Shown here piece by piece: positions 36,509 to 44,771 of a stretch of DNA of 64,000 bases. This DNA comes from Alienimonas sp043951915 (GTDB lineage: Bacteria; Planctomycetota; Planctomycetia; Planctomycetales; Planctomycetaceae): assembly GCF_043951915.1 (NCBI RefSeq), contig NZ_JBINJD010000003.1, positions 1 through 64,000 of the forward strand, given 5' to 3'. Position 1 is the first letter of the stretch. The number at the start of each line of letters is the position of its first letter. A program made the position numbers and the translations under genes. Under the pieces are notes generated by a model. The model searched no databases and was not told the DNA's origin. It saw only the letters and a program-made list of their open reading frames with translations.

Positions 36509-36836
36509 CGGATGCAGGACTGGTGGTTCGTGGGAAGAAGACCGTAGCGGGGCCGAGTCCGGGAGGACCTGCGGCCGGACACGCCGACGCACCTGTGCGC
36601 TGGAGCGACGTCGTCAGACTTTCCATATTCTTCCCGACCGACGGGGGTGGGCAAGCCCCCGGCGCCGGGAGGCGGGAATCTCGGTGGTCGAGCGGAACCG
36701 ATCGACGCGCGAAAAGCGGCGCCGAGGGTCGTGCGGTCGGACGTGTCAGGCAGAGAACCGGGAAACGCCCGGGCGTTTCACGGACGTTCCCCGCCGCGGG
36801 GGCGGGCGGAAGCCGCCCCCGGAGAGAAGCTGCCCG
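36509..36836. other. Intergenic region with two palindromes
   Basis: This 328-base gap lies between PP2C (upstream) and the metalloprotease gene, both minus strand. Near the PP2C end is a 9-base stem (CGGGGGCGG 36797-36805 with 36813-36821). Further on is a perfect 16-base palindrome AAACGCCCGGGCGTTT (36763-36778), which could be an operator or a looped terminator. A weak promoter-like pair for the metalloprotease (TTGCCC...GAATAT, minus strand near 36650-36625) is the only other signal. Confidence 0.4.
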
Positions 36837-37601
36837 TCAGACGACGTCGACGATCAGGCAGGTGATGTTGTCCTTCGAACCGCCCTCCTGGGCCGCCCGC
36901 ACGACGGCTTCCGCCGCGGCCTGCGGGTCCGGCTGGGACACCAGCAGATCGCGGAGCGGCTCCCCGTCCAACCCGTCCGTCACCCCGTCACTGCACAGCA
37001 GGAAGCGGTCGCCCCGTTTCGGCTCCAGCGCCTTCACGCACGCCCCCTGTCCGCCCTCCTTGCTGCCGAGGTAACGGTAAAGCACGTTCTTATAGCGGTG
37101 CGTCGCCGCCTCCTCCGGCTTGATCGTGCCGGCCTCCACCAAAGCCTGCACGAGGCTGTGGTCCGTGGTGAGCTGCTTGAGTTGACCGTCGCGCAGCCGA
37201 TAAACCCGGCTGTCGCCGACGCCGCCGACGTGCAGCAACCCGCCCGCCGCCACGAGGAACACCACGGTGGTGCCCATCTGGTTCTGCTCCGGGTCGAGGG
37301 CCCCGGCGGCCATGATCTCCGAGTTCGCCTCCGCGACGGCCCGGTCCAGCAGTTGGGAGACCGCCTCCTTCCCCGCCCGCTTGAAGTCAAGCTTGGCGAT
37401 CAGGGCTTCCGGAATCATCTCGACGGCCATGGCACTGGCCTTCTCGCCGGCCGCCTGTCCGCCCATTCCGTCGGCGACGATGAAGAACCGCCCGTCCGGA
37501 TCGACGTGGGCGCTGTCCTCGTTGTTCTTCCGAAAGTTCCCCGTGATGCTCAGCACGCCGTGCCGCAATTTGATCGGCTTGGATGACGCGGAGCGGCCCA
37601 T
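36837..37601 (-). CDS. PP2C-type serine/threonine phosphatase
   Basis: The 254-residue cytosolic phosphatase of the Stp1/PrpC type has the metal-binding motifs in order: GNFRKNNEDSAHVD, FFIVADGMGGQAAGEKAS, LLHVGGVGDSRVYRLRDGQL, RFLLCSDGVTDGLDGEPL and GGSKDNITCLIVDVV. All the Asp ligands of the binuclear Mn/Mg centre are present. It would reverse Hanks-type kinase signalling, perhaps including FHA-domain partners, but no kinase lies in the window. ATG 37601 is preferred to a GTG three codons upstream. The PIG-L deacetylase gene lies 156 bases upstream in the same direction. Confidence 0.93.
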   Translation of the reverse strand: MGRSASSKPIKLRHGVLSITGNFRKNNEDSAHVDPDGRFFIVADGMGGQAAGEKASAMAVEMIPEALIAKLDFKRAGKEAVSQLLDRAVAEANSEIMAAGALDPEQNQMGTTVVFLVAAGGLLHVGGVGDSRVYRLRDGQLKQLTTDHSLVQALVEAGTIKPEEAATHRYKNVLYRYLGSKEGGQGACVKALEPKRGDRFLLCSDGVTDGLDGEPLRDLLVSQPDPQAAAEAVVRAAQEGGSKDNITCLIVDVV

Positions 37602-37757
37602 GAACAGCACGGCGGGCGGGGGATTGGGAGGCCGAAGCGGTGCGGGAAGTCAATGCACAGTCTACGGCACCGCCCCTCCGGAAACACACGACCCGCTTGC
37701 GTTCCGTGAAGACGGCCCCACATCCCGCCGGTCGTGCGGGGCCGCCGGGCCCGCCGC

Positions 37758-38513
37758 TCAGGGGGCGTCCACCGGCTCGACGGCCGGCAGCACGGTTTGC
37801 AGGAAGTCCCGCGTGCCGACCGTGGTGGCGGAGAGGAACATCTCGCCCCGCTCGAACCCCGCGGCGGCCCCGTTCGACAGGCTGGCGCCCTCCAAGATGC
37901 TCCAGACGCGCTTCTTCTCCGCCGGGAACTGCGATTTGTAGCACTTCACCGCCGCGACCTTCTTCTCGTAGGTCGCGGTGATGTCCGTCACGAAGGCCCC
38001 GCCGTGCGGCGGCAGGGCGGTCGTGCTGAAGCCGAGCGGGTACCAGACCTGTTTGTCGATCCGGTGGACCGGCAGGTGGTCGAAGTGTTCGTCCCATTTG
38101 CACAGCCGGCTGTAGAACACGGCCGCGTCGGTAATCTGCGTCGCCTGCCAATGGTCCGGCGAGGCCATCGGCGTCTTGTCCGCGATGCCCAGCACGACCT
38201 TCGGCCGGAAGCGGCGAAAGACCTTCGCCAGTTCGCAGCGGGCCTCGAACGAGTCGAACAGCCGCCGGTTCGGCAGTTCGAGCGTCTGCCGGTGATGCAA
38301 CCCGAGAGTCTCGGCGGCGGCTTTCGCCTCGGCGAGGCGTTCCTCTCGGCCGCTGCTGCCGGGGGTCGGCTCGCCGTCGGTCAGATCGACCAGCCCCACG
38401 CGGTAGCCTTGCTCCACGAGCCGGGCGAGCGTGCCGCCGCAGCCGATCTCCACATCGTCCGGGTGGGCCCCGACGGCGATCACGTCCAACGGTTGCGGCA
38501 GTTCGTCGGTCAC
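37758..38513 (-). CDS. PIG-L/LmbE-family deacetylase, BshB1-like
   Basis: The 251-residue zinc deacetylase has the family zinc motif VIAVGAHPDDVEIGCGGTLARL near its start, LVDLTDGEPTPGSSGREERLAEAKAA, and SPDHWQATQITDAAVFYS with the third zinc His. Together with KYWYPLGF-like QVWYPLGFSTTALPP these match the BshB1 subgroup, which deacetylates GlcNAc-malate in bacillithiol synthesis. BshA and BshC are not in the window, so the pathway is unproven and another N-acetylglucosaminyl substrate is possible. The start is probably GTG 38513; another in-frame GTG lies at 38576. It sits 97 bases downstream of the TIM-barrel gene. Confidence 0.82.
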   Translation of the reverse strand: MTDELPQPLDVIAVGAHPDDVEIGCGGTLARLVEQGYRVGLVDLTDGEPTPGSSGREERLAEAKAAAETLGLHHRQTLELPNRRLFDSFEARCELAKVFRRFRPKVVLGIADKTPMASPDHWQATQITDAAVFYSRLCKWDEHFDHLPVHRIDKQVWYPLGFSTTALPPHGGAFVTDITATYEKKVAAVKCYKSQFPAEKKRVWSILEGASLSNGAAAGFERGEMFLSATTVGTRDFLQTVLPAVEPVDAP

Positions 38514-38610
38514 AGCAGCGGGCGGAGAGGTCGGGAACGGGCCGGCACGGTACCGCCGACCCCGCCGCCGCGTCACCCCCGCCGGCCCGCTCGCCGCGAC
38601 GGGCCCCGGC

Positions 38611-39471
38611 TCAATGAACCTCGTCGTGCAGATCGGCGAACCAGCGGACGGTGCGGCGCAGGCTCTCCGTGTGATCCTCCCGCTCCCAGGCGGGCCGGTT
38701 CCAAACGTCCAGCTCGTAGTCGCCCGTGTAGCCGCACTCGGCCAGCCGGTGGATGAGCGTCGTCAGCGGCAGCGATCCGTTGCCGGGGTATTGCCCCTGA
38801 CCGCGGCGTTCGCCCCGCCCCGCTCTGACCCGGCAATCGGCGAGTTTGACCAGCTTTACCGCGTGGGCGAACTCGTGCACCCGGTTCACCAGCGAGGGAT
38901 TCCGGGCCATCAGCAACGTGGGCAGCGCCATGCCGACGTTCGGCCGGCCCACCCGATCCAACAGCTTGAGCGTGTCCGACACCGACCGCACCACGCTGTC
39001 CCGTACCAGCCGACCCGGGAGCGGCTGGACCGCGATCGAGACGTCGAACTCCGCCGCCATCGCGCCGAGCTTCCGCAGCGTGCCCGGGATCAGGTTGTGG
39101 GAGGCGTGCCGCTCCGTAAAACAGCCGTTGCCGCCGGTGGCGACGCACACGCACTTCGCCCCCACCTCGCCCGCGAGCTTGATCGCTTCCGCCGCCTCGA
39201 ACCAAGCCTGCCGCCGATCGAACTCGTCGCCGTGGGTGAATCCGCCGATCCAGGAGAGGCTGCTGACGCTCACGCCCGACCGCCGGACCGCCTTGGCGAC
39301 TTCCCGCCGGGAGCGCGAGCGGAACTTACCGTTCCAGAGGCCGACCGCATCGAAGCCGCAGTCCGCGACGGCGGACAGGTCCCGCTCCATGCTCCAGCGG
39401 CGGGTGGTCGGCTGGCCGAGAGCCAGCCGCGGCCGGGGCAGCGGTCGCGGGGCGTCCTCGCAAACCAGCAT
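38611..39471 (-). CDS. Sugar phosphate isomerase/epimerase-like TIM-barrel protein
   Basis: The 286-residue protein resembles the xylose isomerase-like AP endonuclease 2 superfamily: TRRWSMERDLSAVADCGFDAVGLWNGK at the first strand, VSSLSWIGGFTHGDEF, AGEVGAKCVCVATGGNG, VSIAVQPLP, VKLVKLADCR and GYTGDYELDVW at the last strand. The usual metal-binding residues (E, D, H, E) are not all in place: VQPL stands where E-x-x often occurs, and only the last-strand Glu in DYELDVW is clear. Substrate and reaction are unknown. The start is uncertain; ATG 39471 places about 20 residues before the barrel, and ATG 39390 would start at its first helix. Planctomycetes have many paralogues. Confidence 0.7.
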   Translation of the reverse strand: MLVCEDAPRPLPRPRLALGQPTTRRWSMERDLSAVADCGFDAVGLWNGKFRSRSRREVAKAVRRSGVSVSSLSWIGGFTHGDEFDRRQAWFEAAEAIKLAGEVGAKCVCVATGGNGCFTERHASHNLIPGTLRKLGAMAAEFDVSIAVQPLPGRLVRDSVVRSVSDTLKLLDRVGRPNVGMALPTLLMARNPSLVNRVHEFAHAVKLVKLADCRVRAGRGERRGQGQYPGNGSLPLTTLIHRLAECGYTGDYELDVWNRPAWEREDHTESLRRTVRWFADLHDEVH

Positions 39472-39907
39472 CAATCCGGACAGCCGCGGATCGGGAGACG
39501 GTCCCGCGGACGCCGAGGGGGAGGTTGAGGAAGACGCGGGGACGGGCGGCACGATCGATCGGCGGCGGGTTCGCGGGCGGATCCGGCATCGGGGGTCGGC
39601 GCTCCCCCGGCGGAGCAAGGATTAGCGTCCAGGGACGCAGCGAAACACTGTCCAGCGCTCCGATTTTTTGCGTCCTGCGGGCTGTCGGGGCCGGAGCGAT
39701 CGGCGTGCCGCCGGCCCAAGTCCAAACGTCACGTGAAGATCCGGCGAACGGCCCCGGAACTGACAATTTTTCTTAGGAACTTCTGTTCAGGTCGGCGGTT
39801 GTCGCGGCTCCGCACCGCTTTCGGCGTGACGGCGTGGGCGAATCCGCGACAGGCCTCCCCGGGGCTGTCGTCAGCCCCGGCAGCCGGACGTTCAGTCCCC
39901 GAGACGA
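39472..39907. other. Intergenic region after the suf operon
   Basis: This 436-base gap lies between the suf operon end and the TIM-barrel gene, both minus strand. A hairpin close to sufT (39859-39880) may end suf transcription. An A/T-rich patch at 39764-39795 and a T6 run at 39663-39668 stand out from the GC-rich background and may mark the promoter of the TIM-barrel gene. Short open frames here lack ribosome sites and family resemblance. Confidence 0.4.
39859..39880 (-). terminator. Hairpin downstream of the suf operon
   Basis: A perfect 9-base stem CCGGGGCTG / CAGCCCCGG with loop TCGT lies 28 bases past the sufT stop. No T run follows, so it is a candidate only. Confidence 0.45.
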
Positions 39908-40216
39908 TCAGAAAATGCCGAGCTGATCGCGGGCGTCGTCGGTCATCCGCTCCGGCGACCAGGGCGGATCCATGGTGAGGGTCACGTCGCATTCGCCGAC
40001 GCCCTCCACCCGTTCGACCGCCGATTTGGCGTTCTGCACGATCTGCGGGCCTGCGGGACAGGCCGGGCTCGTGAGGGTCATCGAGACCTTCGCCTGCCCG
40101 CCCTCCTCCTCCGGCGGGACGACGTCGTAGACCAGTCCCAAGTCGACGATGTTGACCATCAGTTCCGGGTCGATCACCTCCTTGAGGGCGTCGACGAGTT
40201 CAGATTCGGCAGGCAT
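39908..40216 (-). CDS. sufT: SufT/MIP18-family Fe-S assembly factor (DUF59)
   Basis: The 102-residue cytosolic protein is one DUF59/MIP18 domain: LVDALKEVIDPELMVNIVDLGLVYDV with the conserved DPE and DLGLVY, and the Cys motif LTSPACPAGPQI (T-x-x-x-C-P). SufT proteins help mature Fe-S enzymes, especially under high Fe-S demand. It is the last gene of the suf operon, 55 bases after sufD, which supports the function. ATG 40216. Confidence 0.9.
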   Translation of the reverse strand: MPAESELVDALKEVIDPELMVNIVDLGLVYDVVPPEEEGGQAKVSMTLTSPACPAGPQIVQNAKSAVERVEGVGECDVTLTMDPPWSPERMTDDARDQLGIF

Positions 40217-40271
40217 CGGGGCGGAGCGGTCGGAGAGCAGGGAGCGAAGGGGGCGGAGACGGGACGCGGCG

Positions 40272-41594
40272 TCAGTCGCCGATACCGAGTTTACGCTCCG
40301 TCGCGGCGGCGAGCGCCTGCCGCACGGGGTCGACGTTCACCCGGTCCAGCACCTTGTCGAAGAACCCGGCGACGATCATGTGCATCGCCTCCGACTCCAT
40401 CAGCCCGCGGCTGCGGCAATAGAACAGCTGTTCCTCGTCCACGCGGCCGGTCGTGGCCCCGTGGGTGCAGCGGACGTCGTCCGCCTCAATCTCCAGCCCC
40501 GGGATGCTGTCGCTGCGGGCGTCCTCGGAGAGCATCAACGAGTCGCAGCGCTGGTAGCCGTCGGTCCGCTGGGCGACCTCCTCCACCTTGATCATCCCCC
40601 GCCAGACGACCTTCGACTTATCCCGCAGAACCGTCTTGTAGAGCAGGTCGCTGTCGGTGTCGGGAGCGTTGTGCGCCTGCTGGGTGTAATAGGACAGGTT
40701 CTGACGGCCGGTGGAGAACGTGACCCCGTTGACCTCCCCGCGGGCGCCGCGGCCGTCCAGCTTCACGTCCTGATGGACGTGGGCCAGCTTCGCTCCGAGG
40801 CCGCCGACAGTCCACTGGAGCAAGCCGTCCCGGCCCACGCGGCCGCACTGATGGGCGAAGTGCAGCGTGTTCGCGTTCCAGTTCTGCAATTGGGCGTAGC
40901 GGAGCTTCGCCCCGTCGCCGACGAACAGCTCGACCGCTCCGACGTGCAGCCCAGCGTCTTCGCCGAGGCTGGCGGTTTCTTCGAGGAGTGCCGCGTCCGC
41001 CCCGTCCTCAAGGATCACGAGGGTGTGCGACAGGTCGCAGTTCCCGGTCCCGCTGAGCCCGATCAGGCTGTGCAGGGGCTGTTCGAGGGATACGTTCCGC
41101 GGGACGTACAGCACGGTCCCGCCGGTCCAGAAGGCCCCGTGCCAGGCGGCGAAGCGGTCGGCCTCCGGGCTGACGCCTTTCGTCATCAGATACGGCTCGA
41201 GCAGCTCGCCGTGGGTGTTGACGAGGTCCGAAAGGCAACCGAAGACGACGCCGGCCTCCTTCAACTCCTCGGACAGCTCCACGTGAGCGGCGGCGCCGTC
41301 GGCGTGCACCGCCCGGCCGCCGAACCCGGCGGCGTCGGTCATGCCGCCGGCGAATTCCGCCGGGTTCGCCCCCGATTCCGCGAGCGAAAACTTCTCCGGC
41401 CGCAGGAACCGCAGCTCCACCCGTCGATATTCCTCCGCCGGGTCCGGCTTGGCGAGGTGGGCGAGGTACTCGGCGAACGCCTCCCGCCGCCGCTCCGTCA
41501 CCCAGGCTGGCTCGGTGCGGGTTTCAAGGAACCGTTCGAACGCGTCCGCGTCGAACGTGGCGGGGGCCGGGGCGGCGGTGAGGGCGGATTTCAT
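40272..41594 (-). CDS. sufD: SufD, Fe-S cluster scaffold subunit
   Basis: The 440-residue protein partners with SufB and SufC in the SufBC2D scaffold that builds Fe-S clusters. The SufBD beta-helix domain is recognisable from LVILEDGADAALLEETASLG through VTFSTGRQNLSYYTQQAHNAPDTDSDLLYKTVLRDKSKVVWRGMI to the C-terminal RCTHGATTGRVDEEQLFYCRSRG, with the interface His (THGAT) conserved. ATG 41594. It lies 71 bases downstream of sufB in the same operon. Confidence 0.93.
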   Translation of the reverse strand: MKSALTAAPAPATFDADAFERFLETRTEPAWVTERRREAFAEYLAHLAKPDPAEEYRRVELRFLRPEKFSLAESGANPAEFAGGMTDAAGFGGRAVHADGAAAHVELSEELKEAGVVFGCLSDLVNTHGELLEPYLMTKGVSPEADRFAAWHGAFWTGGTVLYVPRNVSLEQPLHSLIGLSGTGNCDLSHTLVILEDGADAALLEETASLGEDAGLHVGAVELFVGDGAKLRYAQLQNWNANTLHFAHQCGRVGRDGLLQWTVGGLGAKLAHVHQDVKLDGRGARGEVNGVTFSTGRQNLSYYTQQAHNAPDTDSDLLYKTVLRDKSKVVWRGMIKVEEVAQRTDGYQRCDSLMLSEDARSDSIPGLEIEADDVRCTHGATTGRVDEEQLFYCRSRGLMESEAMHMIVAGFFDKVLDRVNVDPVRQALAAATERKLGIGD

Positions 41595-41665
41595 GGAGAA
41601 CGAGTGGGCGCGCGTCGGGCGAACCGACGGCTGGGAGGACGAACGGGAAACCGGCGAACGGGGCG

Positions 41666-43129
41666 TCAGCCCACGCTGCCCTCCATCTGCAGTTCGATGA
41701 GCCGGTTCATCTCGACGGCGTATTCCATCGGCAGCTCCTTGACGAGCGGTTCGATGAAGCCGGTGACGATCATCCCGCTGGCCTCAGCCTCCGACAGGCC
41801 GCGGCTCATCAGGTAGAACAGCTGGTCCTCGGCGATCTTGGAGACGCTCGCCTCGTGCTCCAGCGAAACGTCCGCCTCCTCGCATTCGATGTACGGGTAG
41901 GTGTCGGACTTGCTCTCCGGGTCGAGGATCAGCGCGTCGCAGACGACGTTGCTCTTGGAGCCTTTCGCCCCGTCCATGACCTTGACCAGGCCGCGGTAGG
42001 AACTGCGGCCGCCGTCCTTGGACAGGCTCTTGGAGATGATCCGGCTGGAGGTGTTCGGGGCGGCGTGCACCATCTTGGCGCCGGCGTCCTGGTGCTGGCC
42101 GGGACCGGCGAAGGCGATCGACAGCGTCTCCCCGCGGGCGCCCTCCTCCAACAGGTGGCACGCCGGGTACTTCATTGTCAGCTGCGAGCCGAGGTTGCCG
42201 TCGACCCACTCCATCGTGGCGTCGCCGTACACGTGAGCCCGCTTGGTGACGAGGTTGTAGACGTTGTTCGACCAGTTCTGAATGGTCGAATACCGGCAGC
42301 GGCCCTTCTTCTTGACCACGATCTCCACCACGGCGCTGTGCAGCGAGTTGCTGCTGTACGTCGGGGCCGTGCAGCCTTCGACGTAGTGAATGTTGGCACC
42401 CTCGTCGACGATGATCAGCGTCCGCTCGAACTGGCCCATGTTCTCGCTGTTGATGCGGAAATAGGCCTGCAGCGGGAACTGGATCGACACGCCCGGCGGG
42501 ACGTAGATGAAGCTCCCGCCGCTCCACACGGCGCTGTTCAGGGCGCTGAACTTGTTGTCGTCCGCGGGGATGACGGTCGCCCAGTACTCGCGGAACAACT
42601 CCTCGTGCTCCCGCAGGGCGCTGTCGGTGTCGGTGAAGATCACGCCCTGATCGGTCAGGTCCTGCTGGAGCGAGCCGTAGACGACCTCGCTCTCGTACTG
42701 GGCCTTCACGCCGGAGAGATACTTCTGCTCCGCCTCCGGGATGCCGAGCTTCTGGTACGTCTTGCGGATGTCCTCCGGCACGTCGTCCCAGCTGCGCTCC
42801 TGCCCGGCGCTGGCCTTCATGTAGTAATAGATGTCCTGATAATCGATCTTACCGAGATCGCCGCCCCAGTCCGGCGTGGGGCGCTGCTCGAACAGGGCGA
42901 GGCTGTCGAGCCGGTAGTCCCGCATCCAGGCGGGCTCCTTTTTCATCTCCGAGATCTGCGCGACGACCTCGCGGTTCAACCCCTTGCGGGACTTGAACGC
43001 GTACTTGTCGGTCGGATCGTGGAAGCCGAAGCGATAATCGCCGAGGTCCACGTCCGGCCGGTCGGCGACCGGGGACTCGAAGTCGCGGGCGGGGGCGTCG
43101 GCGGTCGGGGTGTCGAGGGCGGCGGGCAT
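41666..43129 (-). CDS. sufB: SufB, Fe-S cluster scaffold subunit
   Basis: The 487-residue core scaffold of the SUF system has VYGSLQQDLTDQGVIFTDTDSALREH, WSGGSFIYVPPGVSIQFPLQAYFRIN, IVDEGANIHYVEGCTAPTYSSNSLHSAVVEI, IQNWSNNVYNLVTKRAHV and the Cys/Glu-bearing C-terminus SKSNVVCDALILDPESKSDTYPY plus SLEHEASVSKIAEDQLFYLMSRG. The conserved Cys (VVCDAL) is the cluster-assembly residue. The length matches SufB (470-490). ATG 43129. It lies between sufC and sufD. Confidence 0.97.
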   Translation of the reverse strand: MPAALDTPTADAPARDFESPVADRPDVDLGDYRFGFHDPTDKYAFKSRKGLNREVVAQISEMKKEPAWMRDYRLDSLALFEQRPTPDWGGDLGKIDYQDIYYYMKASAGQERSWDDVPEDIRKTYQKLGIPEAEQKYLSGVKAQYESEVVYGSLQQDLTDQGVIFTDTDSALREHEELFREYWATVIPADDNKFSALNSAVWSGGSFIYVPPGVSIQFPLQAYFRINSENMGQFERTLIIVDEGANIHYVEGCTAPTYSSNSLHSAVVEIVVKKKGRCRYSTIQNWSNNVYNLVTKRAHVYGDATMEWVDGNLGSQLTMKYPACHLLEEGARGETLSIAFAGPGQHQDAGAKMVHAAPNTSSRIISKSLSKDGGRSSYRGLVKVMDGAKGSKSNVVCDALILDPESKSDTYPYIECEEADVSLEHEASVSKIAEDQLFYLMSRGLSEAEASGMIVTGFIEPLVKELPMEYAVEMNRLIELQMEGSVG

Positions 43130-43193
43130 GGTCGTGCGTCGGAAGGAGGAAATAGCAGCGGTGACGGCGGGGCGGCGGCCGGTGCGGGCCGGC

Positions 43194-44024
43194 TCAGGCG
43201 ACCCCCGCCAATTCGGACTCCGTCCCGGCCTTGAGCGAATCCGCCTCCGCGGCGGCGTCCGGGTGCCGCTCGCGAACGCCGGCGTACCCCTGGGAGTACA
43301 GTTCTTCCGCCAGCTCTTTGCCGCCGGTCTCCACGATCCGCCCGCCGAGCATCACGTGCGTGTACTGCGGCGTGTTGTAGTGCAGCAGACGATCATGGTG
43401 GGTGATGATCAGGACGCCGGTGTCCTGCTCCTTGGCCAGTTTGGCGACTCCCTCGGAGACCACGTTCACCGCGTCGGTGTCCAGGCCGCTGTCGGTTTCG
43501 TCGAGGAAGGCGAAGCGGGGGCGGAGCATCGCCATCTGGACGATCTCCATCCGCTTCTTTTCCCCGCCGCTGAAGCCCTCGTTGAGGTACCGGCGGGCGA
43601 AGGCGCGGTCGACGCTCAGTTCGTCCATCCGCTCGTACAGTTCGCGGCGGTATTCCCGCATCGGGATGAGGTCGCCGCCCTCTTTGCGGTCCGGGTTGCG
43701 GACGTTGGAGACCGCGTGCCGGAGGAAGTCGGCCACCTTCACGCCGGGGATCGTGACCGGGTACTGGAAGGCAAGGTACAGCCCCTTGCGGGCCCGCTGG
43801 TCGGCTTCCAGTTCGATGATCTCCTCCCCGTCCAGCGTGACGCTGCCGGAGGTCACCGCGTAGCCGGGATGCCCGGCGAGGGCGTAGGCGAGGGTGCTTT
43901 TGCCGCTGCCGTTCGGACCCATCAGGGCGTGCACCTCGCCGCTGTTGAGCGTGAGGTTCACGCCGCGCAGGATCGGCGTGTCGCCGACGGAGACGTGCAG
44001 ATCGGTGATTTGGAGGGTGCTCAT
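43194..44024 (-). CDS. sufC: SufC, ATPase of the SUF Fe-S assembly complex
   Basis: The 276-residue ABC-type ATPase has Walker A GPNGSGKSTL, Q-loop FQYPVTIPGV, signature FSGGEKKRMEIVQMA, Walker B FAFLDETDSGLDTDAV and the H-loop ITHHDRLL. The SufC-specific E-T-D-S-G-L-D phrase is clear. It drives conformational change of SufBD during cluster assembly. The C-terminal tail (about 25 residues, Ala/Glu-rich) is longer than usual. It lies 72 bases after nuoB and 64 bases before sufB. Confidence 0.96.
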   Translation of the reverse strand: MSTLQITDLHVSVGDTPILRGVNLTLNSGEVHALMGPNGSGKSTLAYALAGHPGYAVTSGSVTLDGEEIIELEADQRARKGLYLAFQYPVTIPGVKVADFLRHAVSNVRNPDRKEGGDLIPMREYRRELYERMDELSVDRAFARRYLNEGFSGGEKKRMEIVQMAMLRPRFAFLDETDSGLDTDAVNVVSEGVAKLAKEQDTGVLIITHHDRLLHYNTPQYTHVMLGGRIVETGGKELAEELYSQGYAGVRERHPDAAAEADSLKAGTESELAGVA

Positions 44025-44096
44025 TGCGCTCGGATAGCTTCGTTATTGACCGGTCGCGGCGACCGGTCGTCACTCTGGATGGATAAAAAAGTCGCG

Positions 44097-44771
44097 TCAG
44101 ACGGCGAGCGGCCGGACGGTCACGGCGTCGCCGGCCAACACGGGCAGGGCGACGCGACCGGAATGATGCGGGACGGGCAGCCGCTCCTCGGTCGCTCCTG
44201 ACCGGCGGGCGAGCGTGCGGGCGTTGATCCGGTCCTGAAGCCGCAGGATGCCTTCCAGCAACGCTTCGGGCCGGGGCGGGCAGCCGGGGACGTACACGTC
44301 CACCGGCACTACCAGGTCCACGCCTTTGACGACGTGATACCCGTGTTTGAAGTACGGTCCCCCGCCGACCGTGCAGGCGCCCATCGCCAGCACGTACTTC
44401 GGCTCCGGCATCTGCTCGTAGAGCCGACGCAGCCGGGAAGCCATTTTGTGCGTCACCGTGCCGGCGACGATCATGAGGTCGGCCTGACGGGGCGAGGCCC
44501 GAAAGGCGCCGCAGCCGAACCGTTCGAGATCCACCCGCGGGCCGCCGATGGCCATCATCTCCATCGCGCAACAGGCGATGCCGAAGGTCATCGGCCAGAT
44601 CGCGTTCGCCTGCCCCCAGTTGAGAGCCTGCGAAACCGTGGTAAGGACGACGTTTTCCTCGAACCGGCCCTCCAGCCAGCCGCCGTCGGCGGGCTGGGAG
44701 GTCGGCGGACGCTCCAGGAGCGTGCCGGGATCGTCGGCGAAGGCGGCGGCGGGAACGGCGGCGACGCTCAT
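44097..44771 (-). CDS. nuoB: NADH-quinone oxidoreductase subunit B (NuoB)
   Basis: The 224-residue protein is the complex I subunit that carries the terminal [4Fe-4S] cluster N2. The four cluster cysteines are present: FGIACCAMEMM (two), VLAMGACTVGGGPY and VYVPGCPPRPEALLEG. RFGCGAFRASPRQADLMIVAG and VVKGVDLVVPVDVYVPG are also typical. A 40-residue N-terminal extension and a 40-residue Arg/Val-rich tail flank the core. It starts at ATG 44771 inside ATGA, overlapping the sufR stop, and is followed by sufC. No other complex I gene is in the window, so it may be the sole nuoB displaced from its operon or an extra copy linked to Fe-S supply. Confidence 0.92.
   Translation of the reverse strand: MSVAAVPAAAFADDPGTLLERPPTSQPADGGWLEGRFEENVVLTTVSQALNWGQANAIWPMTFGIACCAMEMMAIGGPRVDLERFGCGAFRASPRQADLMIVAGTVTHKMASRLRRLYEQMPEPKYVLAMGACTVGGGPYFKHGYHVVKGVDLVVPVDVYVPGCPPRPEALLEGILRLQDRINARTLARRSGATEERLPVPHHSGRVALPVLAGDAVTVRPLAV

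Noticed and set aside
39733..39978. An 81-codon plus-strand frame after the suf operon
   Set aside because: It runs into the 3' end of sufT antisense, lacks a ribosome site and has no recognisable features.
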